DNA of 64,000 nucleotides. It comes from Azohydromonas aeria (lineage in GTDB: Bacteria; Pseudomonadota; Gammaproteobacteria; Burkholderiales; Burkholderiaceae_C). The notes beneath the pieces are model-generated. The model made no database searches and was not told the origin of the DNA. It saw only the letters and a list, made by a program, of their open reading frames with translations. This document shows, one piece after another, positions 38,053 to 49,525 of the stretch (position 1 is the stretch's first letter; each line of letters opens with the position of its first letter). A program made the translations under genes and the position numbers. Location of the stretch: the NCBI RefSeq assembly GCF_009760915.1, contig NZ_VIDQ01000013.1:51903-115902 (forward strand), read 5' to 3'.

Positions 38053-38082
38053 AGTTTAGCAGCATATTCAGCGACTAGGCAA
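38053..38082 (-). promoter_or_regulatory. Promoter of tRNA-Leu
   Basis: On the minus strand TTGCCT (38077-38082) and TAAACT (38053-38058) are 18 bp apart and lie 24 bp before the tRNA. Confidence 0.5.
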
Positions 38083-38101
38083 GCGTTTTTATCGAATTTT
38101 T

Positions 38102-39283
38102 TCAGGCAACTGCTTTTTCAAAGCCGGTGGCCTCGTCTACGCCACCGCGGTACAGCGCCGCCACCAAGTCCGACTGCGTGACCATGCCGGCCAGGCGGCG
38201 CTCCTGGTCCACGATCGGGATGTGGTGCAGGCCCAGGTCGGACAGCAGCGGCACGAGTTCGACGACGTGGGTGTCCACGCTGGCGGTGTGCACGCCGGTG
38301 GTCATGATCTGGCCCACGGCCTCGGGCTTGTCGCTGTGCGTCAGGCCGCTGGGGCGCAGGAAGTCGCGCAGCTTCATGGCCCAGCCCTCGTGGCGGTCGA
38401 GCTGCGCGTGCTTCATGAAGTCCACCAGCGTCAGGATGCCGATGACGCGCCGCGCCCGGTCCACCACCGGCAGTGCCTTGACGCGATGCCGGCGCAGCAG
38501 GTGCCAGGCTTCCTGCAGCGAGGTGCCGAACTCCACCGTCACCAAGTCGCGCGACATGATGTCGCCGCAGCGGATCACGCCGAAGCGGCGCTGGTACGCC
38601 TGCATCTCGGCCTGGCGCAGCAGGCTGTCGAGGTCGTCGCGGTCGATGTCGAGCACCTGCCCATAGCGGCGCATGACGGCGTCCAGGTCTTCGGCGGTGA
38701 AGCCCAGGCGCCGATTCGGCGCGGCGTCGGCGGTCTGGTGTCCGGGCACCACCGGCGTGGCGCGGTGCGGGTAGGCGCGGCCGGTGAGGTTGTTATAGAG
38801 GGCAGCCGCCACCAGCAGCAGCGCGGTGTGCAGGCCCACCGGCGCCAGCACGAAGCTGAAGCCCATCGCCTGCAGCGCCGGCCCGCCCAGCACCGCCGTG
38901 AGCGCGATGGCCCCGCCCGGCGGGTGCAGGCAGCGCAGCGCGAACATGGCCAGCAGCGCCAGCGCGAGGGCCAGGCCCGCGGCCAGCGGCGTGGCGCCCA
39001 GGAGTTGCGCGCAGGCCATGCCCACCACGGCCGACACCAGGTTGCCGCCCAGCACCGGCCAGGGCTGCGCCAGCGGGCTGGCCGGCAGCGCGAACAGCAG
39101 CACGGCCGAGGCGCCCATCGGCGCGATGAGCCAGGGCTGCCCGGCGTCGAGCAGGGCCCGCGCCAGCAGCGCGGTGGCCAGCAGCCCGGCGAGGCCACCC
39201 CCGGCGGCGCGCAGCCGCTCGCCGGGCGCCACGTCCAGGCGCGGCGGGAGCAGGCGTTTCAGGGACTCTTGGAACGGCTTCAC
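38102..39283 (-). CDS. HPP family membrane protein with CBS pair
   Basis: 393 residues from GTG 39283; an ATG at 39334 in frame is an alternative. N-terminal HPP domain with four membrane helices (about 25-165): GASAVLLFALPASPLAQPW and the signature CLHPPGGAIALTAVLGG. C-terminal half has two CBS motifs (GDIMSRDLVTVEFGTSLQEA and QIMTTGVHTASVDTHVVEL) that usually bind adenine nucleotides. Some HPP proteins move nitrite, which fits the neighbouring flavohaemoglobin and NorR genes; substrate here is inferred. Confidence 0.85.
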   Translation of the reverse strand: MKPFQESLKRLLPPRLDVAPGERLRAAGGGLAGLLATALLARALLDAGQPWLIAPMGASAVLLFALPASPLAQPWPVLGGNLVSAVVGMACAQLLGATPLAAGLALALALLAMFALRCLHPPGGAIALTAVLGGPALQAMGFSFVLAPVGLHTALLLVAAALYNNLTGRAYPHRATPVVPGHQTADAAPNRRLGFTAEDLDAVMRRYGQVLDIDRDDLDSLLRQAEMQAYQRRFGVIRCGDIMSRDLVTVEFGTSLQEAWHLLRRHRVKALPVVDRARRVIGILTLVDFMKHAQLDRHEGWAMKLRDFLRPSGLTHSDKPEAVGQIMTTGVHTASVDTHVVELVPLLSDLGLHHIPIVDQERRLAGMVTQSDLVAALYRGGVDEATGFEKAVA

Positions 39284-39395
39284 GTACTGCAAGGGCGGGC
39301 CGGCAAAGGGCGGGAGTCTGCACGCCGGCACCATTCCGGTGCGGGCGTGGGGTCGCAGGCGTGGGGCCGGCGCGACAGCGGCCCGGCGCCGCGCG

Positions 39396-40586
39396 TCACG
39401 CCGCCTCTTCGAGCTGCTCCAGCGGGCCGAAGAACTCCCAGCGCAGCCGCTGCGCCGGCACGCCCAGGGCCAGCGCGTGCTGGCGCACGGCCTGCATGAA
39501 GGGCTTGGGGCCGATGAAGTAGAGGTCCGCGTCGCGGTCGGCGGGCAGGTGCCGGGCCAGCACTTCGGGCGTGAGGTGGCCCACGGCGTGCGGCCGGTCG
39601 CCCTCGCGCGGCTCGTCGTACAGGAAGAAGGCCTGCACGTTCGGATGCTGCTCCGCCAGCGCCTGCACCCGACCCCGGAAGGCATGCGCGCCGCCGTGGC
39701 GCGCGGCGTGCACGAAGTGCACCGGGCGGCCGGTCTCGGCCACGGTCTCCAGGATCGCCATGGCCGGCGTGATGCCCACGCCGCCGGTGACCAGCAGCAG
39801 CGGCCGGTGGCTCTGCGCCTCGTCGAGCACGAAGTCGCCCGCGGGCTGCAGCACCTGCAGCTCGGTGCCGGCCCGGGCATGGTCGTGCAGCCAGTTCGAG
39901 ACCTTGCCGCCGGGCTGGCGCTTGACGCTGATGCGCCAGGTGTCCCGGCCCGACGGGCCGGAGAGCGAGTAGTTGCGGCGCACGGGCTGGCCGTCGATGT
40001 CGAGCAGCAGCGTCAGGTACTGGCCGGGCCGGTAGGCGGGCAGTTCGCCGCCGTCGGCGGGGGCCAGGTAGAAGGACGTGATCAGCTCGCTCTCGTCCTC
40101 GCGGCGCGCGACGCGGAAACGCCGTGCCCCACGCCAGCCGCCCGGGCGCGCGGCATTGCCGGCATAGACCTGCTCCTCGGCCTCGGTCAGCACCTGGGCC
40201 AGCAGCCCGTAGGCCTCGGCCCAGGCCTGGATGATCTCGTCGGTGGCCGCCGCGCCCAGGACCTCGCGGATGGCGCGCAGCAGGTACTTGCCGACGATCG
40301 GGTAGTGCTCGGGCAGCACGCCCAGCGCCACGTGCTTGTGGATGATGCGCGGCAGCTCGCCGGCGAGCTGCTCCAGCCGGTCGATGTTCGAGGCGTAGGC
40401 CAGCACCGCGTGCGCCAGCGCGCGCGGCTGCGTGCCGCCGGCCTGGTGCGCCTCGTTGAAGAAGGCCTTCACTTCCGGATGCTCCTTGAACATCAGCGGA
40501 TAGAAGTGGCGCGTGATGGCCTCGCCGTGCTCCTGCAGCACGGGCACGGTGGCTTTGACGAGGGCAATGGTCTGGGGCGACAGCAT
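39396..40586 (-). CDS. hmp: Flavohaemoglobin, nitric oxide dioxygenase
   Basis: 396 residues from ATG 40586 with AGGAGAA nine bases upstream; longer in-frame start rejected. Globin domain (1-140) with the PxxxxFF area, proximal His in IIHKHVALGV and distal pocket near RHFYPLMF. FAD domain with YRPGQYLTLLLDI and RNYSLSG, NAD domain with GGVGITPAMAIL and the C-terminal WEFFGP. It turns NO into nitrate using NADH and oxygen. Divergent from norR across 151 bp that hold a palindrome, so it is very likely induced by NO. Confidence 0.95.
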   Translation of the reverse strand: MLSPQTIALVKATVPVLQEHGEAITRHFYPLMFKEHPEVKAFFNEAHQAGGTQPRALAHAVLAYASNIDRLEQLAGELPRIIHKHVALGVLPEHYPIVGKYLLRAIREVLGAAATDEIIQAWAEAYGLLAQVLTEAEEQVYAGNAARPGGWRGARRFRVARREDESELITSFYLAPADGGELPAYRPGQYLTLLLDIDGQPVRRNYSLSGPSGRDTWRISVKRQPGGKVSNWLHDHARAGTELQVLQPAGDFVLDEAQSHRPLLLVTGGVGITPAMAILETVAETGRPVHFVHAARHGGAHAFRGRVQALAEQHPNVQAFFLYDEPREGDRPHAVGHLTPEVLARHLPADRDADLYFIGPKPFMQAVRQHALALGVPAQRLRWEFFGPLEQLEEAA

Positions 40587-40686
40587 GGGCGTTCTCCTGT
40601 GGGCGACGGCTTGCCCTTTATCAAGACCCGGGCCAGCCATGAATACCGGGCCAAGTCGTTGATCCATCTCAGAATCAATCCCTGGC

Positions 40687-40704
40687 GTGTCGTTTAGACG
40701 ACAC
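40687..40704. promoter_or_regulatory. Palindromic operator between hmp and norR, probable NorR site
   Basis: GTGTCGT-TTAG-ACGACAC: perfect 7-bp arms with a four-base centre. It contains GT-N7-AC (40689-40699), the core reported for NorR-type operators. It lies 101 bp upstream of hmp and 33 bp before norR. No convincing sigma-54 promoter for hmp was found by eye. Confidence 0.5.
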
Positions 40705-40737
40705 CTGTCCTGTAGTCAAAGCGACAACAATGCGGTC

Positions 40738-42306
<1,569 letters not shown>

Positions 42307-42317
42307 CATCGGGCGCC

Positions 42318-42689
42318 ATGGGCAAGCAACACAGCATCCGACAAGGCGCGCAGGGTCCGCGCGAGCGCTGGAGCCTCGACGCCGGCGGCGCCGACGTGGC
42401 GCGGCTGGACATCCCCGCCGACGCGCAGCGCGAGCGTGTCTTCGAGCTCGACTGCCGCTTCGTCGTGCGCCGGCGCGCGGGCGTGGACGACGCCTGGCAC
42501 GAGTTGCGCATCTCGGTGGACGGCGCGCTGCGCTGGTCGCGCCGCGTGGACAGCGCCGAGGGCAGCGACTCGCTGGACTACCGCTTCAACTTGCGCGTGC
42601 CGCCGGGGCAGCCGCTGCGGCTGCTGGCCACGACGGCGGTGCAAGGGGTGCAGCGCGTGTCGCTGGCCTGGGAGGCGCTGGAGGAGTAG
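42318..42689 (+). CDS. Conserved hypothetical protein
   Basis: 123 residues, starting 11 bases after norR stops. Beta-rich (VARLDIPADAQRERVFELDCRF; RVPPGQPLRLLATTAVQG), no signal or membrane segment, single Cys. Family not recognised. Its 3' end overlaps the end of the convergent histidine kinase gene by 112 bases. It may be a small accessory of NorR/Hmp or an independent gene. Confidence 0.65.
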   Translation: MGKQHSIRQGAQGPRERWSLDAGGADVARLDIPADAQRERVFELDCRFVVRRRAGVDDAWHELRISVDGALRWSRRVDSAEGSDSLDYRFNLRVPPGQPLRLLATTAVQGVQRVSLAWEALEE

Positions 42690-43369
42690 GCGGAACAGGT
42701 GGAACGGGCGCCGGCGAGGGGCGCCTTACGCGCCGCGGCGTCCTGCAGCTGCGGCACCACCACCCGGCACTCGATGCCCCGCGGCGCGCAGGGCTGCCAC
42801 GTCACCTCGCCGCCGAGATCGCGCACGCGGCGGCGCACGCCGGACAGGCCCAGCCCGTGCGCCCACTGTTGCGGGTCGCCACCGGGGCCGTCGTCGCGCA
42901 CCGTCAGCTCCAGGCGCCGGCCGGCGCAGCGCCACTCGATGTCCACCCGCGTGGCGCGGGCGTGGGCGATGGCGTTGCTGGTCAGCTCGCGCAGCACGCG
43001 CGTGAGCGCGGACCATTGCGCCACGCCGAGGTCCAGGTCGGCGTCGGCCTCGAAGCGCCACGCCAGCGCGCAGCCGGCGTCCGCCAGGCGGCGGTGCAGC
43101 TCGGCGCGCCATTCCGCCTCGGCATGAAGGAGCCGGTGGCAGCCGGCGGCCAGGCCGCGCGTGAGCAGCTTCAGGTCCTGCAGCGCCAGGCGCAGCGCCT
43201 CGGCGCTGCGGGCGTCGTCGGCATGCACCAGCAGGGCCAGCAGCCGCGCGCCCAGGTCGTCGTGCAGGTCCTGCGCCAGGCGCAGGCGCTCCTCGCGGCG
43301 TGCCGCCTCGGCGGCGCGGCGCAGGTCCTCGGCCGTGAAGGCGGGGGCGGAGCGGATGCGCCGGCGCAT
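42578..43369 (-). CDS. Soluble NarL-type sensor histidine kinase lacking a sensor domain
   Basis: 263 residues. HisKA_3-type phosphoacceptor LRLAQDLHDDLGARLLALL near residue 40 and a HATPase domain with LRELTSNAIAHARATRV, RDDGPGGDP and HGLGLSGVRRRVRDLGG. No membrane helix and hardly any residues before the DHp helix, so the signal must come through a partner protein. Starts 11 bases after the response regulator. The last 50 or so codons run across the end of the opposite-strand gene and carry no recognisable domain. Confidence 0.8.
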   Translation of the reverse strand: MRRRIRSAPAFTAEDLRRAAEAARREERLRLAQDLHDDLGARLLALLVHADDARSAEALRLALQDLKLLTRGLAAGCHRLLHAEAEWRAELHRRLADAGCALAWRFEADADLDLGVAQWSALTRVLRELTSNAIAHARATRVDIEWRCAGRRLELTVRDDGPGGDPQQWAHGLGLSGVRRRVRDLGGEVTWQPCAPRGIECRVVVPQLQDAAARKAPLAGARSTCSAYSSSASQASDTRCTPCTAVVASSRSGCPGGTRKLKR

Positions 43370-43380
43370 GCCGCGCGCCG

Positions 43381-44100
43381 TCAGACCAGCCCCTGCTTGC
43401 TGGCCAGCACGGCGGCCTCGGCGCGGCTGGAGACGTTGAGCTTCTTGTAGATGGACTTGATGTGGTCGTTGACGGTGAACCACTTGATGTCCAGCAGCCC
43501 GGCGATTTCCTTGATCGTGAAGCCCTTGCTCAGGAAGGTGAGCACTTCGCTCTCGCGCGGGGTCAGGCGGTCGTGCTCGTCGTGCACCGGCTCCAGCGCG
43601 ACGCGGCCTGGCGGCAGGGGCTGCGCGCTGAGTGCAGGTGCCGATGCCGATGCCGGTGCCGCGCCCGGCGTGCCGCCGCGAAAGTGCGCCAGCAGCCGCC
43701 GCGCGATGGCCGGCGACAGCGGCGGCTGGCCGCGCACGATCTTCTGCAGCTCCTCCACCAGCAGCTCGAAGCGGTCTTCCTTGAGAAGGTAACCGTCGGC
43801 GCCGCAGCGCAGCGCGGGGAAGAGGTGGTCGTCGTCCGCATACAGCGTCGTGACGACGCGGTGCGCGGGGTAGCTCGCGAGCTCGGAGAGCAGCTCCAGG
43901 CCGGTGCCGTCGGGCAGCTCCAGATCCACCAGCACGAGCCGGAACGGGGCGTTGCCCGCCTGCGCGACGTGGCGGCGCGCGCTTTCCAGGTCGTTGGCCT
44001 CGGTGACGCTCATGTCGTCGCTGAAGCTCTCGCGCACCACGCGGCGCAGGAAGCCGCGCGCGACCGGGTTGTCTTCCAGGATCAAGACCTTCACGGTCAT
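43381..44100 (-). CDS. LuxR/NarL-family response regulator
   Basis: 239 residues from ATG 44100. Receiver domain with LEDNPVAR acidic pocket and phosphoacceptor Asp in LVLVDLELPDGTG; a linker rich in Ala/Pro; C-terminal HTH with LTPRESEVLTFLSKGFTIKEIAGLLDIKWFTVNDHIKSIYKKL. The recognition part has W in place of the common T/S, as in a subgroup of beta-proteobacterial regulators. Partner of the kinase at 42578. Divergent from surE across 202 bp; GATAAT on the minus strand (44182-44187) could be its -10 box. Confidence 0.88.
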   Translation of the reverse strand: MTVKVLILEDNPVARGFLRRVVRESFSDDMSVTEANDLESARRHVAQAGNAPFRLVLVDLELPDGTGLELLSELASYPAHRVVTTLYADDDHLFPALRCGADGYLLKEDRFELLVEELQKIVRGQPPLSPAIARRLLAHFRGGTPGAAPASASAPALSAQPLPPGRVALEPVHDEHDRLTPRESEVLTFLSKGFTIKEIAGLLDIKWFTVNDHIKSIYKKLNVSSRAEAAVLASKQGLV

Positions 44101-44302
44101 GGCAGCGCCCCCCATCCCAAGCAATGAGCCGCGGCGCCGGGACTGCAGGCGTGAACTTGTGCGGCCGTTGTGTTGTTGAAATTATCCTAACACCCGCTAA
44201 CCTTGCCCCGCCTTCGGCCGCTGGCGCGCGCGGCGCCACGGTACGCCTGCCGTGCGGTGCCCCGGCCGCACTTCCTTGCAGTCTCCCCAACAGAAAGCAT
44301 CG

Positions 44303-45058
44303 ATGCGAATCCTGATCGCCAACGACGACGGCTACCTTGCGCCCGGACTGGCCGCGCTGGTGGCGGCCATGCGGGACCTGGGCGAGATCGACGTGATCGC
44401 GCCCGAGCAGAACGCCAGCGGCACGTCGAACTCGCTGAGCCTGCACCGGCCGCTGACGGTGTTCCAGGCCGGCAACGGCTTCAACGTGGTCAACGGCACG
44501 CCCTCGGACTGCGTGCACGTGGCGCTCACCGGGCTGCTGCCGCAGCGGCCGGACCTGGTGCTGTCGGGCATCAACAACGGCGCCAACATGGGCGACGACA
44601 CGCTGTACTCGGGCACCGTGGCCGCGGCGATGGAGGGCTTTCTCTTCGGCGTGCCGGCCATCGCCTTCTCGCAGACCGAGCGCGGCTGGCACCACCTGGA
44701 GAGCGCGGCGCGCACCGCGCGCGCCATCGTCGAGGAGGTGCTGCGCCGCCCGCCGGCCACGGGCGCGTTCCTGCTCAACGTCAACATTCCCAACCACGCG
44801 CAGTCCGAGCAGCTGCCGCGGCGCGTGACGCGGCTGGGCCGGCGCCACGCCAGCGAGCCCGTGATCCGCCAGACCAACCCGCGCGGCGAGCCGATCTACT
44901 GGATCGGCCCGGCCGGGGACGCGCGCGAGGCGGGCGAGGGCACCGACTTCCACGCCACGGCCAGCGGCTGCGTCTCGATCACGCCGCTGCAGGTGGACCT
45001 GACCTGCCATGCCACGCTGCCGGCGTGGCAGGCGGCGCTGCAGCGCACGCAGCCATGA
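44303..45058 (+). CDS. surE: 5'/3'-nucleotidase SurE
   Basis: 251 residues. Metal-binding start [42 protein letters not shown] and [28 protein letters not shown] are all present. It removes phosphate from nucleoside monophosphates in stationary phase. First gene of surE-pcm-nlpD-rpoS-rlmD, a conserved stress-survival block; overlaps pcm by ATGA. Confidence 0.95.
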   Translation: MRILIANDDGYLAPGLAALVAAMRDLGEIDVIAPEQNASGTSNSLSLHRPLTVFQAGNGFNVVNGTPSDCVHVALTGLLPQRPDLVLSGINNGANMGDDTLYSGTVAAAMEGFLFGVPAIAFSQTERGWHHLESAARTARAIVEEVLRRPPATGAFLLNVNIPNHAQSEQLPRRVTRLGRRHASEPVIRQTNPRGEPIYWIGPAGDAREAGEGTDFHATASGCVSITPLQVDLTCHATLPAWQAALQRTQP

Positions 45059-45855
45059 AGCCGCGCGCGCCGCGCTTCCCGATCAGGCTCGACCGGGTGG
45101 CTCCCGGCGCGCAGGCCCCCATGGCGCCGCAGCGCCCGCAGCGCCCGGTGCACGAGGCGGCGGCCGACGCGCGCCGCCACAGCGCGCCCAGCGGCCTGGG
45201 CCTGGACTCCGGCGCGGTGCGCGCGCGCATGGTGCAGCGGCTGCGCGCGCAGGGCCTGCGCTGCGAGCCGGTATTGCAGGCGCTGGAGCAGGTGCCGCGG
45301 CACCACTTCGTGGACGCGGCGCTGGTGGCGCAGGCCTACGAGGACACGGCGCTGCCCATCGGCCACGGCCAGACCATCTCCAAGCCCTCGGTGGTGGCGC
45401 GCATGCTGGCGCTGCTGTTCGAAGGGCAGTCGGCGCGCCAGCGCGGCTCGCTCGGCCGCGTGCTGGAGATCGGCACCGGCAGCGGCTACCAGGCCGCGCT
45501 GCTGGGCGTGCTGGGCACGCAGGTGATCTCGGTGGAGCGGCTGCGCCCGCTGCACGAGCGCGCGCGCGAGCTGCTGCAGCCGCTGCGCCGCGCCAACCTG
45601 CGCCTGGTCTGGGGCGACGGGCGCCTGGGCCACGGTCCCAACGCGCCGTACGACACCGTGATCGCCGCGGCCGGCGGCGAGGCGCTGCCGCAGTCCTGGC
45701 TCGACCAGATGGCGCCGGGCGCGCGCCTGGTGGCGCCGCTGCACGGCGCCGGCGGCGGCCAGGTGCTGATGGTGGTGGACCGCACCGAGACCGACTGGGT
45801 GCGCCAGGTGCACGAGGCGGTGCACTTCGTGCCCCTAAAATCCGGGATTGGTTGA
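45055..45855 (+). CDS. pcm: Protein-L-isoaspartate O-methyltransferase
   Basis: 266 residues, about 50 longer than the E. coli enzyme because of a basic, Pro-rich N-terminal extension ([20 protein letters not shown]). Catalytic core complete: [22 protein letters not shown] motif [29 protein letters not shown]. It repairs isoaspartyl residues in aged proteins. ATG 45055 overlaps the surE stop. Confidence 0.93.
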   Translation: MKPRAPRFPIRLDRVAPGAQAPMAPQRPQRPVHEAAADARRHSAPSGLGLDSGAVRARMVQRLRAQGLRCEPVLQALEQVPRHHFVDAALVAQAYEDTALPIGHGQTISKPSVVARMLALLFEGQSARQRGSLGRVLEIGTGSGYQAALLGVLGTQVISVERLRPLHERARELLQPLRRANLRLVWGDGRLGHGPNAPYDTVIAAAGGEALPQSWLDQMAPGARLVAPLHGAGGGQVLMVVDRTETDWVRQVHEAVHFVPLKSGIG

Positions 45856-45876
45856 AAGCGGAGTGTCCTCTTGCCG

Positions 45877-46824
45877 ATGAGTTCGAATTCCTGGCGCGGT
45901 AGCCGTGCGGTGGCAGTGAGCGTGGTCTCGACGATGCTGATCGTCGGCTGCGCCTCGACCCAGCAGCAGGCGCCCGTCGAGGAGCGCGCCACGCCCGCCG
46001 TGCGCCCGCCGTCCCCCGCACCCGCCGCGGTGCCCGCGCCGCCGGTCAAGCCGCTGCGCGGCATCGAGAACGCCGGCAAGCCCGGCTACTACACCATCCG
46101 CCCGGGCGACACGCTGATCCGCATCGGGCTGGAGAACGGCCAGAGCTGGAAGGACATCGCGCGCTGGAGCGGCATCGACAACCCGAACCAGATCGAGGTC
46201 GGCGAGGTGGTGCGCGTGGTGCCGCCCAGCGTGGACCCGAGCGTCGTGGCCACGCGCCCCGTGGCCAGCGCCCGCGTCGAGAGCCGGCCGCTCGATGCCA
46301 GGCCCGCACCGGCGGCAACCTCCGCGTCGGCCTCCTCGGCCCCCACGGCGGTGGCTACCGCCGCCTCGGCCGGCGAGAGCGCCTCGGCCGCCGCGCCCAG
46401 CGCGCCGGCACCGGCGCCGGCGCCACGCGAGACCCCGGCCACGCGCGAGCCCGATGACAACATCAACTGGATCTGGCCCGCGGGCGGCCCGGTCAGCGGC
46501 ACCTTCGACGACGCGCGCAACAAGGGCATCACCATCACCGGCAAGGCCGGCGACCCGGTGCTGGCCGCGGCCGACGGGCGCGTGGTCTATGCCGGCTCGG
46601 GCCTGCGCGGCTACGGCAACCTGGTGATCGTGAAGCACAACAACACATACCTGACGGCCTACGCGCACAACCAGACGCTGCTGGTCAAGGAAGATCAGGT
46701 CGTGCGCCGCGGCCAGCGCATTGCCGAGATGGGCTCCAGCGACGCCAGCCGCGTCCAGTTGCATTTCGAAATCCGCAAGCAGGGCAAACCCATCGACCCG
46801 GCCCGGCTGCTACCGCCGCGCTGA
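45877..46824 (+). CDS. nlpD: NlpD/LytM-domain lipoprotein, amidase activator
   Basis: 315 residues from ATG 45877. Lipoprotein signal with lipobox LIVGC (Cys about 27); LysM domain ([18 protein letters not shown] to VGEVVRV, about 70-115); Ala/Pro/Ser linker; C-terminal M23-like domain (about 195-312). The first metal His-Asp site reads NKGITITG instead of HxGxD, so the peptidase site is degenerate. This fits NlpD, which activates cell-wall amidases at division rather than cutting itself. Confidence 0.92.
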   Translation: MSSNSWRGSRAVAVSVVSTMLIVGCASTQQQAPVEERATPAVRPPSPAPAAVPAPPVKPLRGIENAGKPGYYTIRPGDTLIRIGLENGQSWKDIARWSGIDNPNQIEVGEVVRVVPPSVDPSVVATRPVASARVESRPLDARPAPAATSASASSAPTAVATAASAGESASAAAPSAPAPAPAPRETPATREPDDNINWIWPAGGPVSGTFDDARNKGITITGKAGDPVLAAADGRVVYAGSGLRGYGNLVIVKHNNTYLTAYAHNQTLLVKEDQVVRRGQRIAEMGSSDASRVQLHFEIRKQGKPIDPARLLPPR

Positions 46825-46853
46825 CGGCGCTCTTTCTCCACCGGAGGCTACCG

Positions 46854-47903
46854 ATGAGCAAGCGATTCGACATGCGCGAGGGCTCGGCGGTGAATCCGGT
46901 GAACATCGTGCCGCTGGTGGCGGCGCTCGACGACCTCGACGACGCGCCCGCCGCCGCCACGCCGCTGGCCGAGGCGGCCGCCGAGCCGATGGCCGAAGTC
47001 GAGTCCCAGGCCGAGGCCGAGGCCGGCGCGCCGTTGCCGCCGGGTGAGTCCGACGTCGGCAACACGCTGCAGCTCTACCTGCGCGAGATCCGCCGCGCGC
47101 CGCTGCTCACGCCGCAGCAGGAATACGACACCGCGGTGCGCGCGCGCGCGGGCGATTTCCAGGCGCGCCAGGACATGATCGAGCGCAACCTGCGCCTGGT
47201 GGTCAGCATCGCCAAGAACTACATGGGCCGCGGCCTGCCCATGACCGACCTGATCGAGGAAGGCAACCTCGGGCTCATGCATGCCATTGGCAAGTTCGAG
47301 CCGGAGCGGGGTTTCCGCTTCTCCACCTACGCCTCGTGGTGGATCCGCCAGAACATCGAGCGCGCGATCATGCATCAGGCCCGGCTGGTGCGGCTGCCGG
47401 TGCACGTGGTGCGCGAGCTCAACCAGGTGCTCAAGATGCGCCGCGCGCTGGAGAGCGCCCAGGGGGCGCCGGCCCAGAGTGGCGAGCGCACGGTGAGCGT
47501 GGAACAGGTGGCCGCGGCGCTGCGCCGCCCGGTGCAGGAGGTGGCGGCGCTGCTGCGCTTTGCCGAGCAGCCGACCTCGCTGGACGCGCCGCTGGAGCGC
47601 GACCAGGGCGAGTCCATGCTCGACACCGTGGCCGACGACCAGGCGCTCGACCCGCTCGGTCACACCCTCGTGCGCGAGGTGGAGCAACTGCTGCGCAACG
47701 GCATCAGCGAGCTCAACGAGCGCGAGCGCGAGGTGCTCACCGGGCGCTACGGGCTGCACGACCGCGAGCCCGAGACGCTGGAGGTGCTGGCCGAGCGCAT
47801 GGGACTCACGCGCGAGCGCATTCGCCAGATCCAGCAGGAGGCGCTGGTCAAGCTCAAGCGGCGCATGGTGCGCAACGGCATCGACCGCGACTCCATCTTC
47901 TGA
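46854..47903 (+). CDS. rpoS: RNA polymerase sigma factor RpoS
   Basis: 349 residues. Acidic, Ala/Glu-rich N-terminus (1-65), region 1.2 ([20 protein letters not shown]), region 2 ([19 protein letters not shown] to [17 protein letters not shown]), region 3 ([18 protein letters not shown]) and region 4 ([20 protein letters not shown]). Directly after nlpD, its usual neighbour. GGAGG lies 9 bases before ATG 46854. Master regulator of stationary-phase and stress genes. Confidence 0.96.
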   Translation: MSKRFDMREGSAVNPVNIVPLVAALDDLDDAPAAATPLAEAAAEPMAEVESQAEAEAGAPLPPGESDVGNTLQLYLREIRRAPLLTPQQEYDTAVRARAGDFQARQDMIERNLRLVVSIAKNYMGRGLPMTDLIEEGNLGLMHAIGKFEPERGFRFSTYASWWIRQNIERAIMHQARLVRLPVHVVRELNQVLKMRRALESAQGAPAQSGERTVSVEQVAAALRRPVQEVAALLRFAEQPTSLDAPLERDQGESMLDTVADDQALDPLGHTLVREVEQLLRNGISELNEREREVLTGRYGLHDREPETLEVLAERMGLTRERIRQIQQEALVKLKRRMVRNGIDRDSIF

Positions 47904-48007
47904 CCTGTCCCGGGGCCATCTTCGGCGCGACATCGTGCCGGCTGCTTGCGGGCATGGAAGGCCGTGCGCGGCGGGAAGCCTTCGCCCGGGCCGGATAATC
48001 CGCGCCC

Positions 48008-49438
48008 ATGACGGTTGACAAGGAATGGCTGCGCGTCGAGTCGCTGGATCTCGATGCGCAAGGCGTGGCCCACAACGCCGAGGGGAAGGTGGTCTTCATC
48101 GAAGGGGCGCTGCCGGGGGAGCAGGTGCAGGTGAACGTGTCCCGGCGCAAGAACAACTGGGAGCAGGGCACGCTGGAGGCGATCCGGCGCGAGAGTGCGC
48201 AGCGCGTGGTGCCGGGCTGCCAGCACTTCGGGCTGCACGCCGGCGCCTGCGGCGGCTGCAAGATGCAGCACCTGCACCCCGGGGCGCAGATCGCCATCAA
48301 GCAGCGCGTGCTGGAGGACAACCTCTGGCACCTGGGCAAGGTCAAGCCGGAGCAGCTGCTGCGCCCGGTGGAGGGGCCGACCTGGGGCTACCGCTACCGC
48401 GCGCGGCTGTCGGTGCGCCACGTGGTCAAGAAGGGCACGGTGCTGGTGGGCTTTCACGAGCGCAAGTCGCGCTACGTGGCCGACATGCAGCGCTGCGAGG
48501 TGCTCCCCGCCCACGTGGGCGCCATGCTGATGCCGCTGCGCGCGCTCATCGCCTCGATGGAAGCGCGTGACCGGCTGCCGCAGATCGAGGTCGCCATCGG
48601 CGAGGGCCCGCAGGGGCTGGTGACGGCGCTGGTGCTGCGCCACCTGGAGCCGCTGAGCGCAGCCGACGCGCAGCGCCTGCGCGACTTCGCCGCCGAGTAC
48701 GGCGTGCAGTGGTGGCTGCAGCCCAAGGGGCCGGACACGGTGCACCTGCTCGACCAGGGTGGCCCGGAGCTGGCCTACACGCTGCCCGAGTTCGGCGTGG
48801 TCATGCCCTTCAAGCCCACCGATTTCACGCAGGTGAACCACCACATCAACACGGTACTAGTGGGCCGGGCGCTGCGGCTGCTGGACGTGCAGCCGGACGA
48901 GCGCGTCATCGACTGGTTCTGCGGCCTGGGCAACTTCACCCTGCCGCTGGCCACGCAGGCGCGCGAGGTGCTGGGCATCGAGGGCAGCGAGGCGCTGGTG
49001 CAGCGCTCGCGCGAGAACGCGATGCGCAACGCCCTGGCGCACAAGGCCAGCTTCGCGGCACGCAACCTGTTCGAGCTGACGCCTGCGGACGTGACGGCCT
49101 ACGGCAGCGCGCAGCGCTGGCTGGTGGACCCGCCGCGCGAGGGGGCCTTTGCGCTGGCCAAGGCGCTGGCCGACCTGCACCAGACCCCCGCACTGGCGCC
49201 GGCGGGCTGGACGCCGCCGCAGCGCATCGTCTACGTCAGCTGCAACCCGGCGACGCTGGCGCGTGACGCCGGGCTGCTGGTGCACCAGGCGGGCTACCGC
49301 TGCACGGCCGCCGGCGCGGTGAACATGTTCCCGCACACGGCGCACGTGGAGAGCATGGCGGTGTTCGAGTACGACCCGACGGCGCCCCGGTCCGGCGCCG
49401 AGCCGGCCGCAGCGCAGGCACAGCCCGCCGAGGCCTGA
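48008..49438 (+). CDS. rlmD: 23S rRNA (uracil-1939-C5)-methyltransferase RlmD
   Basis: 476 residues. N-terminal TRAM domain ([24 protein letters not shown]), iron-sulfur cluster cysteines in [18 protein letters not shown] plus the later MQRCEV, SAM motif [16 protein letters not shown], and the catalytic [10 protein letters not shown]. Alanine-rich tail. The gene lies 104 bases after rpoS with no hairpin between, so read-through is possible. Followed by a bidirectional terminator. Confidence 0.93.
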   Translation: MTVDKEWLRVESLDLDAQGVAHNAEGKVVFIEGALPGEQVQVNVSRRKNNWEQGTLEAIRRESAQRVVPGCQHFGLHAGACGGCKMQHLHPGAQIAIKQRVLEDNLWHLGKVKPEQLLRPVEGPTWGYRYRARLSVRHVVKKGTVLVGFHERKSRYVADMQRCEVLPAHVGAMLMPLRALIASMEARDRLPQIEVAIGEGPQGLVTALVLRHLEPLSAADAQRLRDFAAEYGVQWWLQPKGPDTVHLLDQGGPELAYTLPEFGVVMPFKPTDFTQVNHHINTVLVGRALRLLDVQPDERVIDWFCGLGNFTLPLATQAREVLGIEGSEALVQRSRENAMRNALAHKASFAARNLFELTPADVTAYGSAQRWLVDPPREGAFALAKALADLHQTPALAPAGWTPPQRIVYVSCNPATLARDAGLLVHQAGYRCTAAGAVNMFPHTAHVESMAVFEYDPTAPRSGAEPAAAQAQPAEA

Positions 49439-49480
49439 CGCACGCCGCCCAGAGCGGGGGCAGGCAGCCGCAAGAACGAG

Positions 49481-49504
49481 AAAAGGCCCCGCGAGGGGCC
49501 TTTT
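49481..49504. terminator. Bidirectional terminator between rlmD and the Bax-inhibitor gene
   Basis: AAAAGGCCCC-GCGA-GGGGCCTTTT: perfect 10-bp stem with U-runs in both directions, between two convergent genes. Confidence 0.92.
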
Positions 49505-49525
49505 GCATGAGGCGAGTGTTTCGAG

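Noticed and set aside
44101..44302. Strong sigma-70 promoter for surE
   Set aside because: AT-rich DNA with TATCCT and GATAAT is present, but no -35 element at the right distance on either strand, so only a weak suggestion is made.
47904..48007. Small RNA or terminator between rpoS and rlmD
   Set aside because: No stable hairpin with a U-run and no promoter pattern was seen.
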